A stretch of DNA of 7,784 bases from an uncultured Lachnospiraceae bacterium (GTDB taxonomy: Bacteria > Bacillota > Clostridia > Lachnospirales > Lachnospiraceae). Below are positions 1-5,390 of the stretch, one piece after another; position 1 is the stretch's first letter; every line of letters begins with the position of its first letter. The stretch is from assembly GCA_945643825.1 (NCBI GenBank), contig CALZEZ010000059.1, forward strand, positions 1 to 7,784. Direction: 5' to 3'. The notes under the pieces were generated by a model. That model had not been told where the DNA came from. It searched no databases and worked only from the letters and a program-made list of their open reading frames with translations. A program made the translations under genes and the position numbers.

Positions 1-1
1 G

Positions 2-649
2 CTCCTATTCCAGATTAGTGATAACAATACCAGTAAGCGAAATGGTTCTGTTGAATATCTGGGGCTTGATTACGTTGCCAGGAAGCCGGAAGATGCCCAG
101 TTTACACTAAACGGAGAAAAGCGTTCCTCCGGCAGTAACACGTTTGTTGTCGGCAATCAATTTCAGGTAACCCTGCACAATACGAGTGTAGACGGAGCCA
201 TTGCAAATATCGGTCTAAAGACCGATGTCGAGTCTCTGACTGATAATATATCCACTCTCGTCCGGGGATATAACTCTTTTTTGAAAACTGCCGGTGAATT
301 TAATGAAACCGGAACAGACAATAACCGCCTGATCCGAGAAATGAAGAGTCTGACCTCTCACTATCAGGCACAATTAGAAGCAACAGGACTTCACATTGGG
401 GACGACGGAACCATTGAAATCAGCAAGGATCAGCTTCGTGAGACTGCTCTTGCCGATAATGCCTCCGAGTCCTTCGAGGGAATCAAGCAGTTTACCCATT
501 CCCTCGTCCGCAAGACCGGCCAGATTTCCATCAACCCCATGCAGTATACAGACCGAACGGTTGTCGCATACAAAAACCCAGGGCACAATTTCACGAACCC
601 CTATGTGACCAGTCCTTATACCGGAATGATGTTTAACAGCTACTGCTAA
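2..649 (+). CDS. FliD-like (flagellar hook-associated protein 2-like) protein, C-terminal part; 5' end outside window
   Basis: The reading frame is open from the window edge to a TAA at 647-649, giving 215 residues of a longer protein. Residues about 38-95 resemble the FliD C-terminal domain: a beta-rich stretch (SNTFVVGNQFQVTLHN), then TDVESLTDNISTLVRGYNSF, which matches the FliD pattern of Thr-Asp-x-Glu-Ser followed by a helix ending Val-x-x-Tyr-Asn. A later GLHIGDDGTIEISKDQL resembles the 'Gly-Ile ... Asp-Gly-x-Leu ... Asp-x-Leu' segment of FliD. It lacks the long terminal helix of a normal FliD and instead ends in an aromatic, Pro/Asn/Tyr-rich tail (NPYVTSPYTGMMFNSYC) with Cys as the last residue. 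The gene is convergent with the flagellar operon, whose own complete fliD is elsewhere in the window. I infer a FliD paralogue or filament-associated protein. The family call is by eye and moderately sure; the exact role is unknown. Confidence 0.62.
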   Translation, partial: LLFQISDNNTSKRNGSVEYLGLDYVARKPEDAQFTLNGEKRSSGSNTFVVGNQFQVTLHNTSVDGAIANIGLKTDVESLTDNISTLVRGYNSFLKTAGEFNETGTDNNRLIREMKSLTSHYQAQLEATGLHIGDDGTIEISKDQLRETALADNASESFEGIKQFTHSLVRKTGQISINPMQYTDRTVVAYKNPGHNFTNPYVTSPYTGMMFNSYC

Positions 650-690
650 AAAGCGCTGCCTCAGATACTGAAGCAACGCTTTTTTCGTTT
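648..690. terminator. Bidirectional rho-independent terminator between convergent genes
   Basis: The left arm AAAAAGCG-C-TGC-C-TCAG (648-664) pairs with CTGA-A-GCA-A-CGCTTTTT (668-684) around an ATA loop. There are two C/A mismatches and fifteen matched pairs. The plus strand ends in a run of six T followed by CGTTTTT; read on the minus strand, the A run gives a T run as well. It can therefore stop transcripts from the FliD-like gene (plus) and from glf (minus). It begins within the stop codon of the plus-strand gene and ends directly at the stop codon of glf. Confidence 0.9.
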
Positions 691-1812
691 TTATGGTTTC
701 TTTTCCTTCTCCACAGCAACAAGTGCCGCACGTATGACTTTATCCATATCAAAATACTGATACTCTCCCAGCCTTCCGCCGAAGATTACGTTTTTCTCCT
801 TGCCCGCCAGTTCCCGGTACCTTTCTGCAAGCTTATTGTTCCTCTCGTCATTGACCGGATAATAGGGCTCCTCGCCCGGTTTCCACTCTGACGGATATTC
901 TCTTGTGATCACAGTACCATGCTGCGAGCCAAATACAAAATGCTTGTGTTCAATAATCCGTGTAAAGGGAATCTCCCGTTCTGTGTAGTTTACAACCGCA
1001 TTTCCCTGATAGTTATCTTCGTCCGGAAGAAGCTCCTCCTCAAAGCGCAAGGATCGATATTCCAGCTTACCATAGCAGAAATCATAGTATTCATCCAGTG
1101 CGCCGGTGTAAACAAGCTTCTCCCATGTTACCGGCTGTCCCTTTGCCTGATTCTCCTTCACAAACTCTGCATAACTGCTGCCCAGTCGCACTTCTATGCC
1201 TTCTAACATCCGCTGTACCATTGCCGTATATCCTTCTACCGGAATACCCTGATAAGGATCATTAAAATAATTATTATCATAGGTAAAGCGAACCGGAAGT
1301 CTGCGGATAATAAAGGCCGGGAGCTCTTTGCAGGATCTTCCCCACTGTTTTTCGGTATATCCCTTCACAAGCTTCTCATACACATCTCTTCCCACAAGAG
1401 AAAGTGCCTGTTCCTCCAGATTTTCAGGTTCAATGCCGGCATACTCCGCTCTCTGTTCTTCCAGCTTATCCTTCGCCTGCGCAGGAGTAACTACTCCCCA
1501 CATCCTATTAAAGGTATTCATATTGAACGGAAGATTGTACAGCTCGCCTCTGTAACGTGCGATCGGTGAATTAATATAATTGTTGAATTGTGCATAGCCA
1601 CACACATAATCCCAGACCTCCCGGTCAGAGGTATGAAAAATATGCGCGCCGTACTGATGCACCTGTATTCCAAGCTTTTCAACGGTATAGATGTTTCCCG
1701 CTATATGATCTCTTTTGTCAATCACGAGGCAGGTTTTCCCTGCCTTTTTCATCTCAGCTGCAAATACGGCGCCAAACAATCCGGCGCCGACAATCAAATA
1801 ATCATAATGCAT
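691..1812 (-). CDS. glf: UDP-galactopyranose mutase
   Basis: Flavoenzyme that interconverts UDP-galactopyranose and UDP-galactofuranose in the cytosol, supplying galactofuranose for surface glycans. The 373 residues match the usual length of about 370. An N-terminal Rossmann FAD motif, DYLIVGAGLFGAV (residues 4-16), is followed by Asp32, YGAHIFHTSD (54-63), NSPIARYRGELYNLPFNMNTF (81-101), GYTEKQWGRS (151-160) with Trp157, and the mobile-loop LPVRFTYDNNYF with Arg175. Then come TRIIEHKHF with Arg285, EPYYPVND with Tyr317-Tyr318, and FGGRLGEYQYFDMD (344-357). The usual His-Ile-Gly-Gly-Asn reads His-Ile-Ala-Gly-Asn at 36-40. An upstream in-frame start at 1860 would overlap the preceding gene; the ATG at 1812 has a GGGAG site 6 bases ahead and yields the normal N-terminus. 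It lies 16 bp after the FliT-like gene as the last gene of the flaG-fliD operon and is closed by the terminator at 648-690. Placement in a flagellar operon is the odd point. Confidence 0.96.
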   Translation of the reverse strand: MHYDYLIVGAGLFGAVFAAEMKKAGKTCLVIDKRDHIAGNIYTVEKLGIQVHQYGAHIFHTSDREVWDYVCGYAQFNNYINSPIARYRGELYNLPFNMNTFNRMWGVVTPAQAKDKLEEQRAEYAGIEPENLEEQALSLVGRDVYEKLVKGYTEKQWGRSCKELPAFIIRRLPVRFTYDNNYFNDPYQGIPVEGYTAMVQRMLEGIEVRLGSSYAEFVKENQAKGQPVTWEKLVYTGALDEYYDFCYGKLEYRSLRFEEELLPDEDNYQGNAVVNYTEREIPFTRIIEHKHFVFGSQHGTVITREYPSEWKPGEEPYYPVNDERNNKLAERYRELAGKEKNVIFGGRLGEYQYFDMDKVIRAALVAVEKEKKP

Positions 1813-1818
1813 ACAAAA

Positions 1819-1823
1819 CTCCC
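1819..1823 (-). promoter_or_regulatory. Ribosome binding site that fixes the glf start
   Basis: GGGAG on the minus strand, 6 bases before the ATG at 1812. It supports that ATG over the in-frame ATG at 1860, which would add 16 residues not seen in Glf proteins and overlap the upstream gene by 32 bases. Confidence 0.75.
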
Positions 1824-1828
1824 AAGCT

Positions 1829-2302
1829 CTATTTCTTCCAATCCATAAACTGCGGATCAATATAATTGACCTGACTCATATTGCGAGCATAATTTTTCAT
1901 CAAAAGACTTTTGTTCTGAATTGCGCGTAGTCTTTCATTTTCTCTTGCACATACCTTCTCGAGTGCCGCCCGGTTTCTCTGTTCCACCACTTGAACTGCG
2001 GCGCTTTTCTCCGTGATTTGACGAATCAGCTCCTGCAGCTTCCCGATCTGCTCGCGATAGGCTTCCTTTTGCGCAGACAGCTCCTCCCGAATACGCGAAT
2101 AAAGGCTGTCAAACCCATCGTCCAGTTGATTTAACTGTTCAATCTGTTCCGCCTTTTCATCCATTGCCTTATCAAATTGTTCCTGATCAAACGGCTCCGC
2201 CTTGATCAGCCCTGCCTGCTTCTCACTGGCGGCCTGAATCTGCTCCAGAACCGCCAGCTTCTTTTTCAGGCTGTCTATCATAAGATTTAAATAAGTTTTC
2301 AT
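1829..2302 (-). CDS. FliT/FlgN-like flagellar export chaperone, coiled-coil
   Basis: A 157-residue, highly charged, almost entirely helical protein with no signal peptide or membrane segment, so presumably cytosolic. Heptad-like Leu/Ile spacing runs through residues about 5-35, 45-60 and 65-130. Recognisable pieces are FDQEQFDKAMDEKAEQIEQL (38-57), DDGFDSLYSRI (61-71) and a C-terminal YIDPQFMDWKK (147-157). Length, composition and position directly after fliS fit the FliT/FlgN class of small helical chaperones that hold FliD or FlgK/FlgL before export; these are too divergent for a firm family call by eye. Only 3 bp separate it from the fliS stop. The ribosome binding site is weak (AAAGG, about 11 bases before ATG), suggesting translational coupling to fliS. 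Best inference: the FliD chaperone of this operon. A general coiled-coil protein remains possible. Confidence 0.68.
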   Translation of the reverse strand: MKTYLNLMIDSLKKKLAVLEQIQAASEKQAGLIKAEPFDQEQFDKAMDEKAEQIEQLNQLDDGFDSLYSRIREELSAQKEAYREQIGKLQELIRQITEKSAAVQVVEQRNRAALEKVCARENERLRAIQNKSLLMKNYARNMSQVNYIDPQFMDWKK

Positions 2303-2305
2303 TGA

Positions 2306-2686
2306 TTATGATACCTTTGTCATCTGCATGACCTGCTTCCAGGTGTCACGCATACTTCTCAAATGCTCCAGAATTTCTCTTACGATATCTGCATCCTTTT
2401 GTATATTGGCATCCACCAGACGCTTGAGCAGATAACAATATACCCTATCGAAATCCTCCGCCACTGCATAATCACGATTTAGTGTCGAACGAAACTCTTC
2501 AATGATTCTCTGCACTTTGACAATGTTATCGTATGAAGCCTGAATGTCCTTCTTCTCAATAGCCACAATGGCAAGATTGCAAAACTTAATTGCTCCGTCA
2601 TAGAGTAATAAGGTAAGCTCTGCCGGAGAAGCAGTTAAAATCCGGCTTCGGTTATACTGCTGCATCCTCTGTTCCTGTGGTGTCAT
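2306..2686 (-). CDS. fliS: Flagellin export chaperone FliS
   Basis: FliS binds the C-terminal D0 helix of newly made flagellin in the cytosol, prevents premature polymerisation and delivers it to the flagellar type III export gate. The 126 residues are the normal family length. The N-terminal MQQYNRSRILTASPAELTLLLYDGAIKFCNLA (residues 8-39) is the diagnostic FliS segment: Tyr11 in the capping N-terminus, then the 'thr-ala-ser-pro-x-glu-leu ... leu-tyr-asp-gly-ala' helix. The rest forms the expected helical bundle, including IVKVQRIIEEFRSTLN (55-70) and a C-terminal IVREILEHLRSMRDTWKQV (101-119). A strong AAAGGAG site lies about 10 bases before the ATG. It sits 32 bp after fliD and 3 bp before the FliT-like gene, the normal fliD-fliS order. 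Confidence 0.97.
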   Translation of the reverse strand: MTPQEQRMQQYNRSRILTASPAELTLLLYDGAIKFCNLAIVAIEKKDIQASYDNIVKVQRIIEEFRSTLNRDYAVAEDFDRVYCYLLKRLVDANIQKDADIVREILEHLRSMRDTWKQVMQMTKVS

Positions 2687-2718
2687 ATCCTATCTACTCC
2701 TTTCGTATCACACACGCA

Positions 2719-4530
2719 CTATCCGAGCATGTTTGTAATCGCACTTGTTTTGGAATTCAGCTTGGAAAGTGCCACTTCCATTTCGGAAAACTTCTTATAC
2801 CATTTGTCGGTATAGTCATTCATCTTCTTCTGTGCGTCCGAAATTTTACTGTCATAATCCTTCAGTTCGGTATCCAGCAGCTTGTCGTTGTAAACCTTAT
2901 AGGCAGAGCTGTAATCCGTTCTTCCCATCAGATCTCCAAGCTTATCATAGAGTGCGGTGTTAAGCTGTGCAAAGAAGCTCGTTACCATATCCGGGTCACT
3001 TGCAATCGCAGTCTTTAGTAAATCCGGGTTATTCTTTGTGTCCGCATCATCCTCATCTCCGTCAATGTGATATATACCCTTCTCATTATCCAGTGCCTTG
3101 AAATACGACAGCGTGCTGATTCCGAAGCTGCTCAGATATTTTGTGGAGGAGTTGCCGTCCTTGTCCGTTACTGTGAAGCCCTTAAGCATAATCTCCTTCA
3201 TTGCACTTGCTACCGTGCCAAGAGTGGAATCCCGACGAAGCAGGGAATCCTTAATCTTCTTCTCCCACTCTTCGATTTCCTTGTCGGACATCGCATCCTT
3301 TTCTTCATCGGTCAACGGTTCATATTTGGATGCGCTGTCCGCATTATACAGAGTATCCATCTCCTTGATCAATTCATTATACTTCTTAAAGAAGTCCTTG
3401 ATCATATTGTAAATGCCACTCGTATCCGTCTCTGTCGTAACGGAAATAGCATTATCCTCACTGGGAACTCCGGACGGATCTGTGACCTGACTAATCGTAA
3501 AGGTCAACCCGTTGATTTCGAAGGTGTTGCTGTCAAACTCAAATTTCGCTCCATTCAGATATATTTCTGCATCTCTTCCATCTATTTTCGTTGCAAGATT
3601 GGCATTGATCTTATCTATCATAGGGCTTGTCGCATTCTTATACTCCTCGTAAAGAGTCTGCGCCTCGCTAAGACCGGCACCCGACAGTTCATCGAGATAG
3701 TTGCCGCCTGCGTCCTTTTTCAGCTTACCCTGAAGCTCTGCAATCTTCTCATCAATAGCATCGATGTCGTCCTGTGTCAGAGTAGCATTGTCCCTCTGAA
3801 TCTTTAATTCTTCAATTCTAGCCTTATACCCGGCTACAAGCTCTGCGCGGAAAGCATCTTCACTCTGTAAGGAAACAGTCCTATCATTCAGCCCAAGCAT
3901 TCCTAATGCAAGCTCGCTCTCCGCATCCGCTGCGGTCAGAGAAAAATCCGATGCCTTGCCCGATTTTGCGGCACTGGCAAAAATACGTCCGGTAGCTGCA
4001 TCAAAGCTCGCATTGAGACCTTCGTCCTTTAATGCCTTGACTACATCTTTTATTGTAGACGAGGAATCAAATTCCAGTTCCTTTTGTTCTCCATTTATCT
4101 CAAGCGTAAACCTTGCCTTTTTGCCGTCTGCAAGGCCAAGCTGCGCGAGCGTTGTATCTGACTTGACTTCAGTTCCATCCTCGCTTGTGATCTTGCCGCC
4201 GGTCAGATAACCGGTAGCAGCCAGCTTTGTGATGTTGAGCTTCTGCGTTCCATTGATAGCATTTGCGCCGGTAATCACGCTTACCGCATTGGCATTGGAA
4301 ACCTTTGTGGTTTTCTTGGAATAGGAGCCCGTCAGACGCATATCACTCAGCGTATCGGTATATAATCCATATATTTTTGTATTTAAGCTCTTCCACGCAT
4401 CAATCTTCCAGCTGAGCTTCGTCTGTGCCTTCTGCAGCGAGGTAACCTTCACGCTTCTGGCACTTGCCAGTTCATTGATAATCGTCTCTGTATCGAGTCC
4501 GGAATTCATACCTGTAATTCGAATTGTCAT
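2719..4530 (-). CDS. fliD: Flagellar filament cap protein FliD (hook-associated protein 2)
   Basis: FliD forms the multimeric cap at the filament tip that folds incoming flagellin. The 603-residue protein starts with the canonical IRITGMNSGLDTETII (residues 3-18). A helical FliD N domain follows to about residue 105, including LSWKIDAWKSLNTKIYGL, then beta-rich outer domains (about 125-220) with FTLEINGEQKELEFDSSSTI. The FliD C domain starts near 320 (AEIYLNGAKFEFDSNTFEINGLTF) and includes TETDTSGIYNMIKDFFKKYNELI (366-388), LSSFGIS (466-472) and a closing helix ending LNSKTSAITNMLG. It is longer than the roughly 470-500 residues of enteric or Bacillus FliD. The extra length includes a charged helical region at about 222-310 (YKARIEELKIQRDNA, DEKIAELQGKLKK) and an acidic stretch at 404-428. 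The ATG has a GGAAGGG site about 10-12 bases upstream, in a leader with three GGA triplets. It lies 31 bp after flaG. Confidence 0.97.
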   Translation of the reverse strand: MTIRITGMNSGLDTETIINELASARSVKVTSLQKAQTKLSWKIDAWKSLNTKIYGLYTDTLSDMRLTGSYSKKTTKVSNANAVSVITGANAINGTQKLNITKLAATGYLTGGKITSEDGTEVKSDTTLAQLGLADGKKARFTLEINGEQKELEFDSSSTIKDVVKALKDEGLNASFDAATGRIFASAAKSGKASDFSLTAADAESELALGMLGLNDRTVSLQSEDAFRAELVAGYKARIEELKIQRDNATLTQDDIDAIDEKIAELQGKLKKDAGGNYLDELSGAGLSEAQTLYEEYKNATSPMIDKINANLATKIDGRDAEIYLNGAKFEFDSNTFEINGLTFTISQVTDPSGVPSEDNAISVTTETDTSGIYNMIKDFFKKYNELIKEMDTLYNADSASKYEPLTDEEKDAMSDKEIEEWEKKIKDSLLRRDSTLGTVASAMKEIMLKGFTVTDKDGNSSTKYLSSFGISTLSYFKALDNEKGIYHIDGDEDDADTKNNPDLLKTAIASDPDMVTSFFAQLNTALYDKLGDLMGRTDYSSAYKVYNDKLLDTELKDYDSKISDAQKKMNDYTDKWYKKFSEMEVALSKLNSKTSAITNMLG

Positions 4531-4561
4531 GTTACATCCACGCCCTTCCTGTCTCCAAGCT

Positions 4562-5020
4562 CTATCGCTTCTCGTCTACCATGATGCCGGCCATCTCCCA
4601 GACCTTGGCAATCATGTCAAGTGTCTTCTCCGGTGGCAGCTCTTTTATCACCTTTTTGGTGTCTTTATCCACAATCTTAATCGTAACCCGGTTTGTTCCT
4701 TCATGGATGCCAAAGATTGCCTCCGAGTTATTCATATTCTTGTTCAGCTGTTCAACAGCCTTCTTTATTTTATCCTGATTCTGCTCTACCGTCTGGATAT
4801 AACCAGAGCCGGCAGTCTCCTCCTGTTCGCCTCTTGTCTGACTCTCCGAGCCCTTCTGCTGTGTCTGCGCAACACTCACTGTTGTTGGATCCACCTGTTT
4901 TGCTGCATTCTGTCCGATCGCATCCGTGCGCTCAAGCTGCTGCACTTTCGTTTCGTTCTGTGGTTTCATTGCTGTCTGAGTCTGAAGACCCATAATCGAT
5001 CCTAATGGTTCAATTGCCAT
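4562..5020 (-). CDS. flaG: FlaG family flagellar protein
   Basis: FlaG proteins are linked to control of filament length in other bacteria; biochemical function is not settled. The protein is 152 residues. The first 75 are low-complexity, Gln/Thr/Ser-rich and probably disordered (QTQTAMKPQNETKVQQ, QTQQKGSESQTRGEQEETAG). The C-terminal domain is typical: IKKAVEQLNKNM (85-96), then FGIHEGTNRVTIKIVDKDTKKVIKELPPEKTLDMIAKVWEMAGIMVDEKR (103-152), with the beta hairpin followed by the conserved 'Val-Ile-x-Glu-[Leu/Ile]-Pro-Pro-Glu' turn and final amphipathic helix. The N-terminal half is less conserved, as usual. It is the first gene after the csrA terminator and precedes fliD, the classic flaG-fliD-fliS order. 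A GGAGGTGA ribosome binding site lies 6 bases before the ATG and sits in a hairpin that resembles a CsrA target. Confidence 0.95.
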   Translation of the reverse strand: MAIEPLGSIMGLQTQTAMKPQNETKVQQLERTDAIGQNAAKQVDPTTVSVAQTQQKGSESQTRGEQEETAGSGYIQTVEQNQDKIKKAVEQLNKNMNNSEAIFGIHEGTNRVTIKIVDKDTKKVIKELPPEKTLDMIAKVWEMAGIMVDEKR

Positions 5021-5026
5021 GTCCGG

Positions 5027-5040
5027 TCACCTCCGTGTGA
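5027..5040 (-). promoter_or_regulatory. Candidate CsrA-binding hairpin over the flaG ribosome binding site
   Basis: In the minus-strand RNA, TCAC-ACGGAG-GTGA forms a 4-bp stem with a six-base loop holding the GGA triplet. The stretch ACACGGAGGT (5029-5038) matches the CsrA target pattern ACANGGANGU at every fixed position. GGAGGTGA is also the Shine-Dalgarno sequence of flaG, so protein binding would block translation. csrA and fliW lie immediately upstream. The match is seen directly; the binding is inferred. Confidence 0.55.
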
Positions 5041-5049
5041 TTCATGTGA

Positions 5050-5073
5050 TTGCATCTTTTTCTTAGAATGCAA
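5050..5073 (-). other. Small hairpin in the flaG leader
   Basis: TTGCAT (5050-5055) and ATGCAA (5068-5073) are perfect 6-bp complements around a 12-base A/T-rich loop. In the flaG transcript the stem lies between the predicted start site and the ribosome binding site. It carries no T run, so it is not a terminator. It may simply stabilise the leader; function unknown. Confidence 0.4.
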
Positions 5074-5110
5074 AAAAGTCGTTCTGATAATAATATCGGA
5101 CGACTTTTTA
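5072..5110. terminator. Bidirectional rho-independent terminator after csrA
   Basis: AAAAAGTCGT (5073-5082) pairs with ACGACTTTTT (5100-5109), and GATA (5086-5089) pairs with TATC (5094-5097) on either side of a short imperfect section and an ATAA loop. Read on the minus strand it follows csrA by about 60 bases and ends in a run of six T; read on the plus strand it also ends in a T run. It should end the flgK-flgL-fliW-csrA transcript before flaG, at least partially. Confidence 0.88.
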
Positions 5111-5121
5111 CAATTATTTAG
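5093..5121 (-). promoter_or_regulatory. Candidate sigma-D (sigma-28/FliA-type) promoter for flaG-fliD-fliS
   Basis: On the minus strand, CTAAA (5121-5117) is followed after 17 bases by CCGATAT (5099-5093). The Bacillus sigma-D consensus is CTAAA, about 16 bases, CCGATAT, so both elements match fully with a spacer one base longer. The predicted start is near 5086, leaving a leader of about 65 bases before flaG. The -10 lies in the stem of the terminator at 5072-5110. Late flagellar genes are the expected targets of this sigma factor. Confidence 0.65.
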
Positions 5122-5171
5122 GGTTGAATTAAACTTCTTGTATTAATCTTTTCCAAAGACATCACAAAGAA

Positions 5172-5390
5172 TCAGGAAAGGAGCTCATTAAGTGCTTCAA
5201 TTCCTTCTGTTGTTGTTGCCTCCTCATTGGCTTTCTGTATCTGCATATAGACTTCCTTGCGATAGACAGGAACTTCCTTCGGAGCCGTGATGCCAATTTT
5301 TACCTGTTCCCCCTTGATCTCAAGAATGGTGATCTCAATATCATTATTGATTACCAATGCCTCATTCTTCTTTCTGGATAACGCTAACAT
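5172..5390 (-). CDS. csrA: Carbon storage regulator / translational repressor CsrA
   Basis: Small dimeric RNA-binding protein that represses translation by covering GGA-containing ribosome binding sites; in Bacillus its main target is flagellin mRNA and FliW antagonises it. With the ATG at 5390 it is 72 residues, normal length. It starts MLALSRKKNEALVIN; GEQVKIGITAPKEVPVYRKEVY (28-49) carries Arg44, the key RNA-contact residue together with Leu4. Asn55, the position at which FliW binding was disrupted in B. subtilis, is present in IQKANEEA. A GTG one codon earlier (5393) could also start, but the ATG gives the standard N-terminus and residue numbering. The ATG overlaps the fliW stop as TGATG, so the two genes are probably translationally coupled in about equal amounts. 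A strong terminator follows. Confidence 0.96.
   Translation of the reverse strand: MLALSRKKNEALVINNDIEITILEIKGEQVKIGITAPKEVPVYRKEVYMQIQKANEEATTTEGIEALNELLS

Noticed and set aside
451..459. GCCGATAA on the plus strand, a perfect sigma-28 -10 element
   Set aside because: No TAAA-type -35 at 14-17 bases upstream, and it lies inside coding sequence (LADNA) of the FliD-like gene; probably chance.
1813..1860. Longer glf starting at the ATG at 1860
   Set aside because: Would overlap the FliT-like gene by 32 bases and add 16 residues absent from the family; the ATG at 1812 has a good GGGAG site.
3067..3807. Long plus-strand open frame antisense to fliD (246 codons)
   Set aside because: Lies fully within the well-supported fliD gene; Ile/Leu/Arg/Cys-rich composition typical of a reverse-strand shadow and no plausible domain.
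4475..5005. Plus-strand open frame opposite flaG (176 codons)
   Set aside because: Shadow of flaG; Leu/Cys/His-rich composition with no recognisable family and no ribosome binding site considered convincing.
5120..5160. Possible sigma-A promoter (TTGGAA, 17 bases, TTTAAT) on the minus strand
   Set aside because: It lies upstream of the strong terminator, so its transcript would be stopped before flaG; matches are only 4/6 and 5/6 in an A/T-rich gap.
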